Source: CAYOXX01 sp964408025 (GTDB taxonomy: Bacteria; Acidobacteriota; DATKUA01). Taken from it: a stretch of DNA of 55,568 nucleotides. The stretch is from the NCBI GenBank assembly GCA_964408025.1, contig CAYOXX010000007.1, positions 1 through 55,568 of the forward strand, given 5' to 3'. Positions 1-7,459 of this stretch are shown here, piece after piece. The notes beneath the pieces were generated by a model. The model was not told where the DNA came from and ran no database searches. It saw only the letters and a list, made by a program, of their open reading frames with translations. Every line of letters starts with the position of its first letter. The first letter of the stretch is position 1. Position numbers and translations under genes: made by a program.

Positions 1-34
1 ATCGCTTTCTGATAGACCATCTTGAGCTGATTCG

Positions 35-46
35 CCCCCCCCCCCC
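35..46. repeat. C12 homopolymer
   Basis: Twelve consecutive C residues lie in a non-coding stretch near the left edge of the island. Nothing around it (1-204) looks coding. The exact length of such a tract is often uncertain in assemblies, so it should not be over-read. Confidence 0.9.
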
Positions 47-204
47 AACCCAATACATGCAGGAGAGACTAACAGGCAAATCTACCTCCTACCTCAAAAT
101 GACCGATTTTCAAGTGACCGATAGTGGCCGAGGTCAAGTCCGAAAGCTGGTGAAAAAACGAGAGGCATTAGGCTACGCTACGGAGCTTGTCGGCCAGCTC
201 GTAA

Positions 205-445
205 TCCAGACTAGGTGGTGGAGGTAACTTCTTCTCCCCTCTGAGCTGTTGGAATTAAGCAATGGCCAATTCCGTCATTACGAACCGGCGGAATCTCCTT
301 GCCGCCCGGATCAGCACCGCGAACACCAGCTTCAGACAAGTCCTCTCGTCGAAGAGCAAATGGATGAACTTCGTGCGGAGCTTTTGCTTGCCGAAATACT
401 TTTCGATGTTGCTGCTGTTCCGTATCCTCTACCGGGGAAGGATCA
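205..445 (-). pseudogene. decayed IS256/Mutator-type transposase, C-terminal fragment
   Basis: The minus strand reads a stop-interrupted peptide that matches the C-terminal signature of IS256-family transposases. It has RIRNSSNIEK (family consensus close to RIRTTNxIER), then LRTKFIHLLFDERTCLK and LVFAVLIRAARRFRR, then MTEL. A TAG at about 429-434 lies just before RIRN, and a TAA follows MTELAIA, with in-frame residues QQLRGE continuing beyond it. The N-terminal two thirds, including the first two acidic catalytic residues, are absent. It is a dead remnant. The stretch from 446 to 659 shows no gene. The family call rests on motif recognition only. Confidence 0.55.
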
Positions 446-659
446 AGAAGCCAAGACGCGTAAAGCTAGTCTCTATTTCGTTGCTGAAGGACGCTCCTGC
501 ACAACGGTAGCGCCTTCGATGAGCACTGCCGAACTCGACCGCTAGACTCTTACATGCCTCGTAAGCGTCGGGGAAGAGAAACGAAATTCAGTCAACTATC
601 GGCCTTGCCCCACAGTGGTGCTTTAACAACAGGTTAACAACTAATGATGGAATTCGAGG

Positions 660-917
660 CTAGGCGCTAATGCGATCTTGGATTTTTGAGCACAATTCTT
701 CCACGAACGCGGCGGGGTTGGCATTTAACCCACGTGCAATCTCAATGAGTTCTATAACGTCCAAGCGCCTTTCGCCGTTTTCGTATTTGGAGATATACGA
801 TTGATGCTTTCCAATTCTTTGAGCTAATTCCACTTGAGTCAAGTAAGCATCTTTCCTCGCTTTAACTAACAGTTTGCGGAATATATCGTAATTGTCGCTG
901 AATACTGATCTCGTCAT
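660..917 (-). CDS. XRE-family helix-turn-helix regulator
   Basis: An 85-residue protein made almost entirely of one lambda-repressor/Cro-type helix-turn-helix domain. Residues about 13-70 read LLVKARKDAYLTQVELAQRI, then KHQSYISKYENGERRLDV, with the usual Q-x3-A-x3-G-x4-S-x-I-S spacing of the family. There is no C-terminal effector or peptidase domain. The gene is divergent from the secreted CARDB gene that starts at 1062. The intervening DNA holds a 7-bp inverted repeat placed inside a good promoter for that neighbour, which makes this protein its probable repressor. Small stand-alone XRE proteins of this kind also occur as antitoxin or phage-type regulators, but no toxin gene is adjacent. 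Confidence 0.85.
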   Translation of the reverse strand: MTRSVFSDNYDIFRKLLVKARKDAYLTQVELAQRIGKHQSYISKYENGERRLDVIELIEIARGLNANPAAFVEELCSKIQDRISA

Positions 918-956
918 TGGCTTCGCGCCTCACTTACTGAGCGAAGCTACCAAGCC

Positions 957-985
957 TTGACAAATATCCCAAATCGGGATATATT
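957..985 (+). promoter_or_regulatory. sigma70-type promoter with embedded operator
   Basis: TTGACA at 957-962, a 17-base spacer and TATATT at 980-985 form a near-consensus promoter reading toward the CARDB gene at 1062. The spacer contains the perfect inverted repeat ATATCCC (964-970) / GGGATAT (976-982) with a 5-base loop, overlapping the -10 box. A dimeric repressor bound here would block polymerase directly. The divergent XRE regulator at 660-917 is the obvious candidate. Promoter and dyad are seen; the regulator assignment is inference. Confidence 0.7.
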
Positions 986-1061
986 TGGTCGGGAGAGCGG
1001 GTTTATGAATTATCTAACCTAGTTGATTAACAGCATATATTTCTTACGCAGGAGGACTAGC

Positions 1062-1997
1062 ATGAAAACATTATCTTTTTCCATGATGATCTTATTTTTC
1101 TTTGTGTGCATCGCAGACTCCGAAACGGGAGTACTTCAAGATCGTAGACCACAAATCCGCTCAGAACTCTGCTTTGTCGGAGATCCAGATATCGAACGGA
1201 CACTAGTTGAACCAGGGTCGACTATAACGTTCTATTTACCTCCTTCAATTAGCAATAGTGGACCGGGAGTAGCTAACAATGTCTACTTAGCTATTTTCCT
1301 TTCGGAAGATAACACAATCGATCAGAACGACAGAAATCTAAGTGAGTTGGGTCCGATCACAGTCCCACGTAATCCCCTTGATCGCTTAAGGAGACCTCAA
1401 TTATGGTTCATTATGGCTAGTGGGGGCTTTATTAACAGACACTATCTTGAGGGTATCCGCCGTGAAGTTAGGATTACTATCCCCTCTGATTTATTGAAAG
1501 GATACTATTACATTGGTGCCTATATCGACAGCAGGAATACATGCACTGAATCAGACGAAAACAACAACAATTCCAGGCCCATTTTAATAAGCGTAATTAC
1601 ATCAGGAGAAAGGAAAGCAGATCTTCGGGCGGAGAGCCTGCGGATCGATGATGATCGAATATTGAGATCAGTAAATTTTGGTATTGGCGATGGTTGTACT
1701 TTGCGCTATGCTGTGAAGAATAATGGATTAGAAACAGCTAATTCATTTGGCGTTGTGTTTTGGTTATCTACTGATGATAGTTTAGACGAAAACGATACCT
1801 GTCTCTATGTTACTGATTCGATAACATTGAGACCAGGAGAAATATATAATGAAAATATCCATCTCGGCCCACCGGACGGAATAAATGAAGGTAATTACTA
1901 TCTAATATTCGATGTAGATTACCAGCAGGTAGTGGATGAATATGACGAAGCAAATAATATGCTCTCTCAAATGGTAGTTTATGAATTTATTGACTGA
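1062..1997 (+). CDS. secreted CARDB-domain protein
   Basis: A 311-residue protein starting at the ATG preceded by GCAGGAGGA, in preference to an upstream TTG at 1023. Residues 1-22 form a signal peptide (basic Met-Lys start, then a hydrophobic run, FSMMILFFFVCIAD). Two CARDB-type beta-sandwich repeats follow. The first (about 30-170) has the pattern of a dash-like extracellular adhesion fold: NSGPGVANNVYLAIFLSED and later DENNNNSRP. The second (about 185-310) has KNNGLETANSFGVVFWLS and DEYDEANNM. Such repeats occur on exported bacterial proteins and often carry calcium-binding Asp/Asn loops. No enzyme domain is visible. Low GC and its place in the island suggest horizontal acquisition. Its promoter appears to be under the control of the divergent XRE regulator. 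Confidence 0.75.
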   Translation: MKTLSFSMMILFFFVCIADSETGVLQDRRPQIRSELCFVGDPDIERTLVEPGSTITFYLPPSISNSGPGVANNVYLAIFLSEDNTIDQNDRNLSELGPITVPRNPLDRLRRPQLWFIMASGGFINRHYLEGIRREVRITIPSDLLKGYYYIGAYIDSRNTCTESDENNNNSRPILISVITSGERKADLRAESLRIDDDRILRSVNFGIGDGCTLRYAVKNNGLETANSFGVVFWLSTDDSLDENDTCLYVTDSITLRPGEIYNENIHLGPPDGINEGNYYLIFDVDYQQVVDEYDEANNMLSQMVVYEFID

Positions 1998-2021
1998 CTA
2001 GTTTAGAATTGTGTTTGCAAC

Positions 2022-2321
2022 AGTGCAAAAGGATCAGAGTTCGGGGGTTCGAGTATTGTGATTAGTGTTCGCTTGAATCCTTGCTCCCTCTGCCTTCAGG
2101 ACCAGCCAGCCCGTTTTATTGCAAGCCTCTCCGAGGTAGGAGGGATACTTACAGCGGTCATCATCGTCGGCGAATATATCCTCCTCTCGGTTTCCACTTC
2201 TCATCACGTGATGAATAGCTCCGGGGAATTCGATCCTGGGCATTTGCGCCATGGGCTATAGATACTGGTGAAACAAATTCTGTCAATGACTGAATCCCAG
2301 AACTGACACCTTTACACAAGA
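2022..2321 (-). mobile_element. miniature element derived from a REP-associated tyrosine transposase, copy 1
   Basis: The minus strand from 2252 to 2034 encodes 72 residues beginning MAQMPRIEFPGAIHHVMRSG and continuing NREEDIFADDDD. This is the N-terminus of IS200-like REP-associated transposases (RAYT). After about 50 residues it jumps to an unrelated tail ending IQANTNHNTRTPEL; the HxH motif and catalytic tyrosine are missing. The same arrangement (N-terminus, internal deletion, tail GATTCAAG..AACACT) recurs in diverged form at 34783-35072. The flanks also match: GCAAAAGGATCAG on the left here against GCAAAAGGTTCAG there, and CTGAATCCCAG on the right of both. It cannot transpose by itself. 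Confidence 0.65.
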
Positions 2322-2368
2322 GTAGAGCAAGCTAAGCTAAATCTTAATATCTATCAAAGGGGGAAGTC

Positions 2369-3088
2369 GTGATTGAAAGGAAACGAAAGATAATTCTTAT
2401 AAGTTCGGCGGCCATCTTTTGCTTTTTGGTTCTGGTCATTGGTTCAGTGGCGGCGACCTTCTTCATTTTAGATATCAACGCAAAGCAAGAGCGAGCCGAG
2501 CGGAAGACAGAAAGGCGTAGAGAGAGGCGTCAAGAGGCAGAAGGGGACCAGCGTAATCATTCACAAACATCTTCTCCGTTCGCTTTAGGTCAATCAGCCC
2601 AGGAGCAAGCAGAACCGCTTCCTTTCGCAAGCGGTTTCTACAGCGAAGACCCGGAGACTGGTCATAGCGCTTTCTATTACGAAGCAGCACAACGCATTGC
2701 CGAGTTCTCCCCGGAGCAAGTGATTACAATTGAACATTATATTGAAGATGTCTGGCTAAGGGTAAACCAGATCGCTCGGAGTTACGATTGGGCTATGCAG
2801 AGGCCAATTGAAAGATCCCCTCAAGATCAGTTTGCTTTAACTATGGAGAACGAGGCACATGAATTTCATGAAAGGTGTGGGGCTCGAAACGAACCATACA
2901 GTTTTCATGAATGCTGTATAGACTATGTGAATTATATGGAGCTACTCGCTCAAGAGCTATGGAGAGACGTAGCGATAGGTTCGCAATCCCATTCGCAAGC
3001 AGCATATATTTGGTGGACCGTGGTGCGGAACAGGTCAGGTACCAATCTCATAAGAGTACGTGGAAGGTGGATGATTAATCCACACTAG
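2369..3088 (+). CDS. membrane-anchored protein of unknown function
   Basis: A 239-residue protein starting at GTG behind AAAGGGGGAAG. Residues 1-6 are basic and residues about 8-36 form one transmembrane helix (IILISSAAIFCFLVLVIGSV). A strongly charged Arg/Glu/Lys stretch follows (about 40-65, likely helical), then a Ser/Gln-rich linker and a mostly helical soluble domain (about 85-235) with four Cys (ERCGARNE, HECCIDY). The topology fits a cytoplasmic N-terminus and an external soluble domain. I recognise no family. It sits between two dead mobile-element fragments inside the island, has low GC, and its upstream DNA is the end of the RAYT-derived element. Confidence 0.6.
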   Translation: MIERKRKIILISSAAIFCFLVLVIGSVAATFFILDINAKQERAERKTERRRERRQEAEGDQRNHSQTSSPFALGQSAQEQAEPLPFASGFYSEDPETGHSAFYYEAAQRIAEFSPEQVITIEHYIEDVWLRVNQIARSYDWAMQRPIERSPQDQFALTMENEAHEFHERCGARNEPYSFHECCIDYVNYMELLAQELWRDVAIGSQSHSQAAYIWWTVVRNRSGTNLIRVRGRWMINPH

Positions 3089-3262
3089 GTCGGAGGCAAA
3101 AACTCTGCCCCATGATAGTAGTGATCTCCGCTTGGAGAAGGAAGCGATCAAATATCGCAGTCGCCGCAGGGACGTCGCCAACAAGCTTGCCCTAGTCCTC
3201 CAGAGGGCGGTTGGAAGTCATAATCGTCGAGCGGAGGCGGATGAAGGTAATCGCCAATGCTT
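3089..3262 (-). pseudogene. IS21-family istB helper ATPase, C-terminal fragment
   Basis: The minus strand reads STIMTSNRPLED, a TAG stop (3194-3192), then GKLVGDVPAATAIFDRF, LLQAEITTIMGQSF. This is the signature C-terminus of IstB, the AAA+ helper of IS21 transposases, in which the stop replaces the Trp of the usual EDWGK. TGG to TAG is a single change. The Walker motifs, the N-terminus and istA are absent, so only a scar remains. The sequence from 3263 to the integrase stop shows nothing else I recognise. Confidence 0.75.
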
Positions 3263-3435
3263 TCGACGAGTGGCCAGGGCTGAAGCTGATGTAAGCCTTT
3301 CTGGTGCGAGCTTCAGACAGCCGCGCGGGATAAATATTACGGTCTTCGAGAGACATAACTTGGAGAAGATAGGGGAGGCGTTGGGGGAGGAATACAGGTA
3401 GAGGAATTCAACTCCTATACCCAAGGCAGAGAAAG

Positions 3436-4677
3436 TCACCTACTCAAGTTTTCGGCATTTTGAAGATTTGACCTCCGAGCCTTGTCGTCATTTGTCTCTC
3501 TCAACCGCTTCTGTAAGCTATCGACAGCACGCCGTAGAGTTTCCTTGCCCAAATGAGAATACCTTTGCGTCATATCGATTGAGTAATGCCCTAGGAGTTC
3601 CTTTACGACATAGAGATCCGTACCATTTTCTACCAACCAGCTAGCAAAAGTGTGGCGCAGCGAGTGAAAGCACACCCGCATTCTCCTGTCAGATACTCCT
3701 GTATTGAAACCAAGCTCCTCAACAGTCCTACTGAAAACCTTTGAAACCCTTAGAATTTGCCGGCCATTGCGATCCAGGAATACATGTTCGTTCGGTAGCT
3801 GGCTGAGATGCCGCGCACGGAGCATTTCGAATACTTCATCTGTCATGAATGCCGCGCGGCTGGGGCCGGCTTTGGTATCTCTAATCAATAATTGACGGCG
3901 TTCGAAATTAACGTCTCCCCAACACAAGCGAAAAATCTCACTGGCCCGCAAACCACAATGAAGCGAAAGAAGTGCTATATCGTGCGTTTTCAGACTCCGC
4001 TCTTGCAAACGCGGTAGCAAAGTGTGAGCTTCATCAAAATTGAGATAACGCATCCGTTTATTCTCTTCCCGAGGTATCTTCACACCGGTAATCGGGTTTT
4101 TCCCCGAGAAGAATCCCATCCTAGAGGCATGATTGAAAACTACCCGCACCGTGGCAAGGGCGTACTTTATAGTCCTTGGGGACTTCCCCGAGTCGAACAT
4201 CTTCTTTTTGATTCTCTCCAAATCAATCGGCGCTATTTTACTCAGCGGTTTATCTCCAACGACGGGAGCCAACCATTTCCTGAATAGCCCTTCCTCGGTT
4301 GTGCAGGAGTTGGCAGTTTTGTTCGCTCGTGCGTATGACATGTAGGTATCATGGAAGTATTGAGAGAAGGTTATCGCATCCAGATGCTCTTGCTCCCGTG
4401 TAGCCTTTTCTTCTTCTCGCCTTCTCTCCTCAATCTCCCGCTTTTCACGCAAGCGCTTAGGCCCCTCTCCTGTCACTGCCGCCTGTTTCAGCTCTGCGAG
4501 TTTCAGGGCAGACTTCTGTGCCGTCCACCCCTCTGAGGCCCAACCCAGGCCCTCCTCGCAGCGTCTACCATCTTTCTGGTAGCGGATCGCGAAATATTTA
4601 TCCTTCTGAACACCGTGTTTTCTGGTTGGGTGCTCTCGATATCGAACGCCAGTAAACCGTGTCGCTTGCCAGGCCAT
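3436..4677 (-). CDS. int: tyrosine recombinase (phage/island integrase)
   Basis: A 413-residue site-specific recombinase. The start at 4677 (MAWQATRF) has GGAG seven bases upstream; a TTG at 4743 and an ATG at 4698 are weaker alternatives. The N-terminal part resembles arm-type DNA-binding domains with a charged helical linker (about 70-100, REKREIEERRREEE). A SAM-like core-binding domain follows (about 110-195, FSQYFHDTYMSYARANK), then the catalytic domain with all key residues: Arg in HCGLRASEIF, His-x2-Arg in HSLRHTFASW, His in LLGHYS and the Tyr nucleophile in MTQRYSHLG. The gene lies beside a 3' tRNA-Pro fragment at 4823-4872, the arrangement expected of an integrase at the end of its own island. 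It appears intact. Confidence 0.9.
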   Translation of the reverse strand: MAWQATRFTGVRYREHPTRKHGVQKDKYFAIRYQKDGRRCEEGLGWASEGWTAQKSALKLAELKQAAVTGEGPKRLREKREIEERRREEEKATREQEHLDAITFSQYFHDTYMSYARANKTANSCTTEEGLFRKWLAPVVGDKPLSKIAPIDLERIKKKMFDSGKSPRTIKYALATVRVVFNHASRMGFFSGKNPITGVKIPREENKRMRYLNFDEAHTLLPRLQERSLKTHDIALLSLHCGLRASEIFRLCWGDVNFERRQLLIRDTKAGPSRAAFMTDEVFEMLRARHLSQLPNEHVFLDRNGRQILRVSKVFSRTVEELGFNTGVSDRRMRVCFHSLRHTFASWLVENGTDLYVVKELLGHYSIDMTQRYSHLGKETLRRAVDSLQKRLRETNDDKARRSNLQNAENLSR

Positions 4678-4822
4678 CTGTATCTCCAGTCCCCACATAG
4701 TCCCCACTTTTTCGGTGAAACAGCGGGAATCCAAAGGCAACAATATGAAGGAGTATAGCCACTAACTATCTGATTTGCAACTATTTGATGAAGGCAAGTG
4801 GAGATAAATGAAGAAGGCAGTC

Positions 4823-4872
4823 GCTGCTTCGGGAGCAGGAGGTCGCGAGTTCAAATCTCGCCATCCCGACCA
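4823..4872 (+). other. 3' fragment of tRNA-Pro(CGG), putative island attachment site
   Basis: The anticodon loop TTCGGGA (4828-4834, anticodon CGG) with four paired stem bases is followed by a variable loop, a perfect T arm (GCGAG TTCAAAT CTCGC, 4845-4861), the acceptor strand CATCCCG, discriminator A and an encoded CCA (4870-4872). The D arm and the complementary 5' acceptor strand CGGGATG are not found upstream. It is therefore a tRNA 3' piece, the usual duplicated target of tyrosine integrases. The intact tRNA gene should lie beyond the left edge of the window, at the other end of the island. Confidence 0.75.
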
Positions 4873-4978
4873 TTTCCGTGCCTAAAAACAGTTTTTAATT
4901 AGATCAAAATCAATAAGTTACGGCTATTCGGGATTGTTTTTCTCTTTACGTTTAGGTACCCGAATGGAATTTCCAGTC

Positions 4979-7051
4979 TCAGCGGTCCGATGCCCGTTCC
5001 ACCAGCGCTCTCACACCTGGAAGAATGGCGATCCGGAGTTCGTGCTCGGGCCGAATCGGCTCCTCTCCCTCCTGATTCTTCGGCGTCTCGAACAGATCGG
5101 CGTAGCGAACATACCAGTTCGGATGTGGCCTCTGTCTGTTTTCAATGAATTCGATAGCGTCAAGACCGGCTTCGGCAAGCCTCGAGAGGTCGGCGGAGAG
5201 GGGGACGAGCTCTATCAAGATGGCGTTGGCCCGCAGGAGAGGCAGCAGTTGCGGGTGGTTTTCTCGCAGCTCCTGCAGAAACTCCACAACTCCATCCCCG
5301 TGCTCTCGCCACCCATCGTCCGACCGCAGCATCGCCTCGACCTCCCTGTTGAACCTGCGTGCGGCGGTGCTCTCGGCGGGTATGGCGTCCACAAACCTGT
5401 TCAGCGGCGTGTAGCTTCGGTAGGGACGGGTCCGGTGGCGCTCGTAGCCCTGCACCGGCTCGGCGGCGGAGGCAAGGATCGCCAGGCGCTCAATCGATTC
5501 GCCAGGGCCGACTATGCGTTCCAGTAAGAGGCGTGTGAAGGAGCGGTGGTTTAGCCCGAGGTGCTCGAGCCGCCGGCTCTGGCTCTCGAGGCGGCGGTAC
5601 ATGTCGTCGACGTCGGTGACTTCAGTGCCTGACCATAACCTCTCCGCGATCGCCGCCGCCCTCGGCCAGATGCGGGAGTCGATGAGCTCAGGAGTTATCA
5701 GCTCGCCCCACATGCAGGCCTCGCCGCCGAGAATCCTCTCTTTCTCTTCGTCCGTCAGCTCGGCTCCGGCAGTGCCCAGCGGATCGACGGCGTAGTGGTC
5801 CGAGGCCGGGTAAAAGAGGTCGAGGTAGTAGCCGTGGGAGAGGATGCCGAGATAGCCCCTCCGGGCGCCCTCGGCCAGTGATTCCTGACCACGCCAGCTC
5901 TGCACCGCGATGTCGTTGGGCAGGTCCGGATGGAGTATCTCGTCCCAGCCGATCATCTTCTTGCCGTGTCTCTCCAGAATCGCCAATAGGCGACGGTTGA
6001 AGTAGGCTTGCAGCTCGGCGCTCTCGGCCATGCCGTGGCGGTCCATGAACTCTCGGATCAGCGGATTCTCCCGCCAGTGGGTGTCGTCGACCTCGTCGCC
6101 ACCGATGTGGAAATATTCGTCGGGGAACAGGGCCGCCATTTCGCCGATGAATCTGTCGATGAACTCGTAAACTTCTTCGCGCGTGGGATCGAGTACCGGC
6201 TGGAAGACGCCTCACTCGCGCCCGATCCGGTATGGCCCCGGAGCGCTGGCCAGCTCGGGATAGCCGACGAGCCAGGATGTGGTGTGCCCCGGCATGTCGA
6301 ACTCTGGCACGACGCGGATGCCGAGGTCGCGGGCGAATGAAACGATGTCCCTGATCGTTTCCTGGGAGTAATAGTTCCCGTCCGATCCCATCCGGTGCAG
6401 CCTCGGGAAGAGCCGGCTCTCGACGCGGAATCCCTGGTCCTCCGAGAGGTGCCAGTGCAGAACATTCATCTTGACGGTAGCCATAGCCTCGAGGGTGCGC
6501 ACGATGACCTCGGGCGGCATCCAGTGGCGGCACGAGTCGATCAGTAGGCCGCGCCAGGGGAACCGCGGGTAGTCATCGATTGCCACCATAGGGACTGCGA
6601 ATCCCCGCGCTCCCGGCTCGATAAGTTGCAGAAAGGTTTCGATGCCGCGCAAGGCCCCCACCGACGCGGAAGCGTAAATAAACGCTCCCTCGGCGTTGAT
6701 CTCCAGCCGGTACGATTCGTCCTCCGTCAAGGACTGCACCTCTTCGCCAGCGCCGGCCACCTGGATGTAAAGGACTGTGCCGGCGCCTTCAATCTCCGAA
6801 TCGGGCAGAAAGATGAAACCCGTTTGGGCCGCGATTCGCCGCAGGAGCCGCCCGGCAGCCCGCTCGAGGCGGGGCTCTTCGTGGCCGGTGAACTCCACGC
6901 GGAAGGTGGCATCGATGACCAGCTCCCCCTCGCCGCCGAGAGAGATCTCCGCCGGAGCGGGCATGAGGTTGTGCCGCACTGTCTCCTCGCCGGGAACAGG
7001 ATTAATCCCAACGGCTAACATCAAGAAAACCGGCAAAGCCAGATGTCCCAT
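4979..7051 (-). pseudogene. secreted GH20 beta-N-acetylhexosaminidase with in-frame TGA
   Basis: Starting at 7051 (MGHLALPVFLMLAVG, a signal peptide, with GGAG upstream) the frame runs to a TGA at 6214-6212 and continues in the same frame to 4979. If the TGA were read as an amino acid the product would be 690 residues. The N-terminal GH20b-like domain (about 25-145) is followed by a TIM barrel with the hallmark HIGGDEV, whose Asp-Glu pair (about 319-320) is the catalytic dyad of this substrate-assisted family. The stop falls in IGRE-x-GVFQPVLDPT, where relatives carry Trp, so a TGG to TGA change is the simplest cause. The two halves alone are 280 and about 325 residues, and the second would restart at 6139 just before the active site. 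True nonsense mutation, sequencing error or readthrough cannot be told apart here. Its likely role is removal of GlcNAc/GalNAc from glycans. Confidence 0.8.
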
Positions 7052-7459
7052 TTTTCGCTCCAGTAAAAACAGTGAATAACTTGGTTCCTTCTTTGATACC
7101 GAGCATTTACCATTCGACCATACGCGGCATGGCCGCGAGAGACCACCGATCCAATTTGTCACGGGTAGACCGCGAAGGCAACTCTCAACAGGCTGCCACG
7201 CCCTTGGGGTATACCGGAAGTTACTCTTAAGCCCTCAATTCCTTGATCGGGCGCTGCTATCTCCCCTTCGGCTCATTGATGAGTGAATTAATGGCGGCTG
7301 TGACCACTACGGTTCGGAAGCGAACATACAATTGTGATAGATTTAAACGAGTTCGGTCAGTATCGTCAGACCGGTTTAAAGCTATCTGGAGTGATGTACT
7401 GAGCGCGAACGGGGAGATCAGCGACTACGATCGACAGGAGTAGGGGAGGGGTATCTGAG
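7052..7459. promoter_or_regulatory. divergent intergenic region between GH20 and GH36 genes
   Basis: This 408-base gap must hold the promoters of both divergent glycosidase units. It contains the arms TTTAAAC (7342-7348) and GTTTAAA (7374-7380), with nested GGTC/GACC (7355-7358, 7369-7372), and a small dyad GTTCG-gaag-CGAAC (7312-7325). These could be operator half-sites, but the two nested pairs do not share one centre. I find no convincing -35/-10 pair and no small gene. Confidence 0.35.

Noticed and set aside
249..545. Plus-strand reading frames of 82 and 98 codons
   Set aside because: They overlap the IS256-type remnant on the other strand, have no ribosome site that stands out and no recognisable domain.
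4797..4872. A complete tRNA gene
   Set aside because: Only the anticodon-loop-to-CCA half is present. The bases where the D arm and 5' acceptor strand should be do not pair, so I call it an attachment-site fragment.
4979..7051. Programmed frameshift or selenocysteine insertion in the GH20 gene
   Set aside because: Both halves are in the same frame, so no frameshift is needed. The site is normally Trp rather than Cys and no selenocysteine-type hairpin is evident just downstream.
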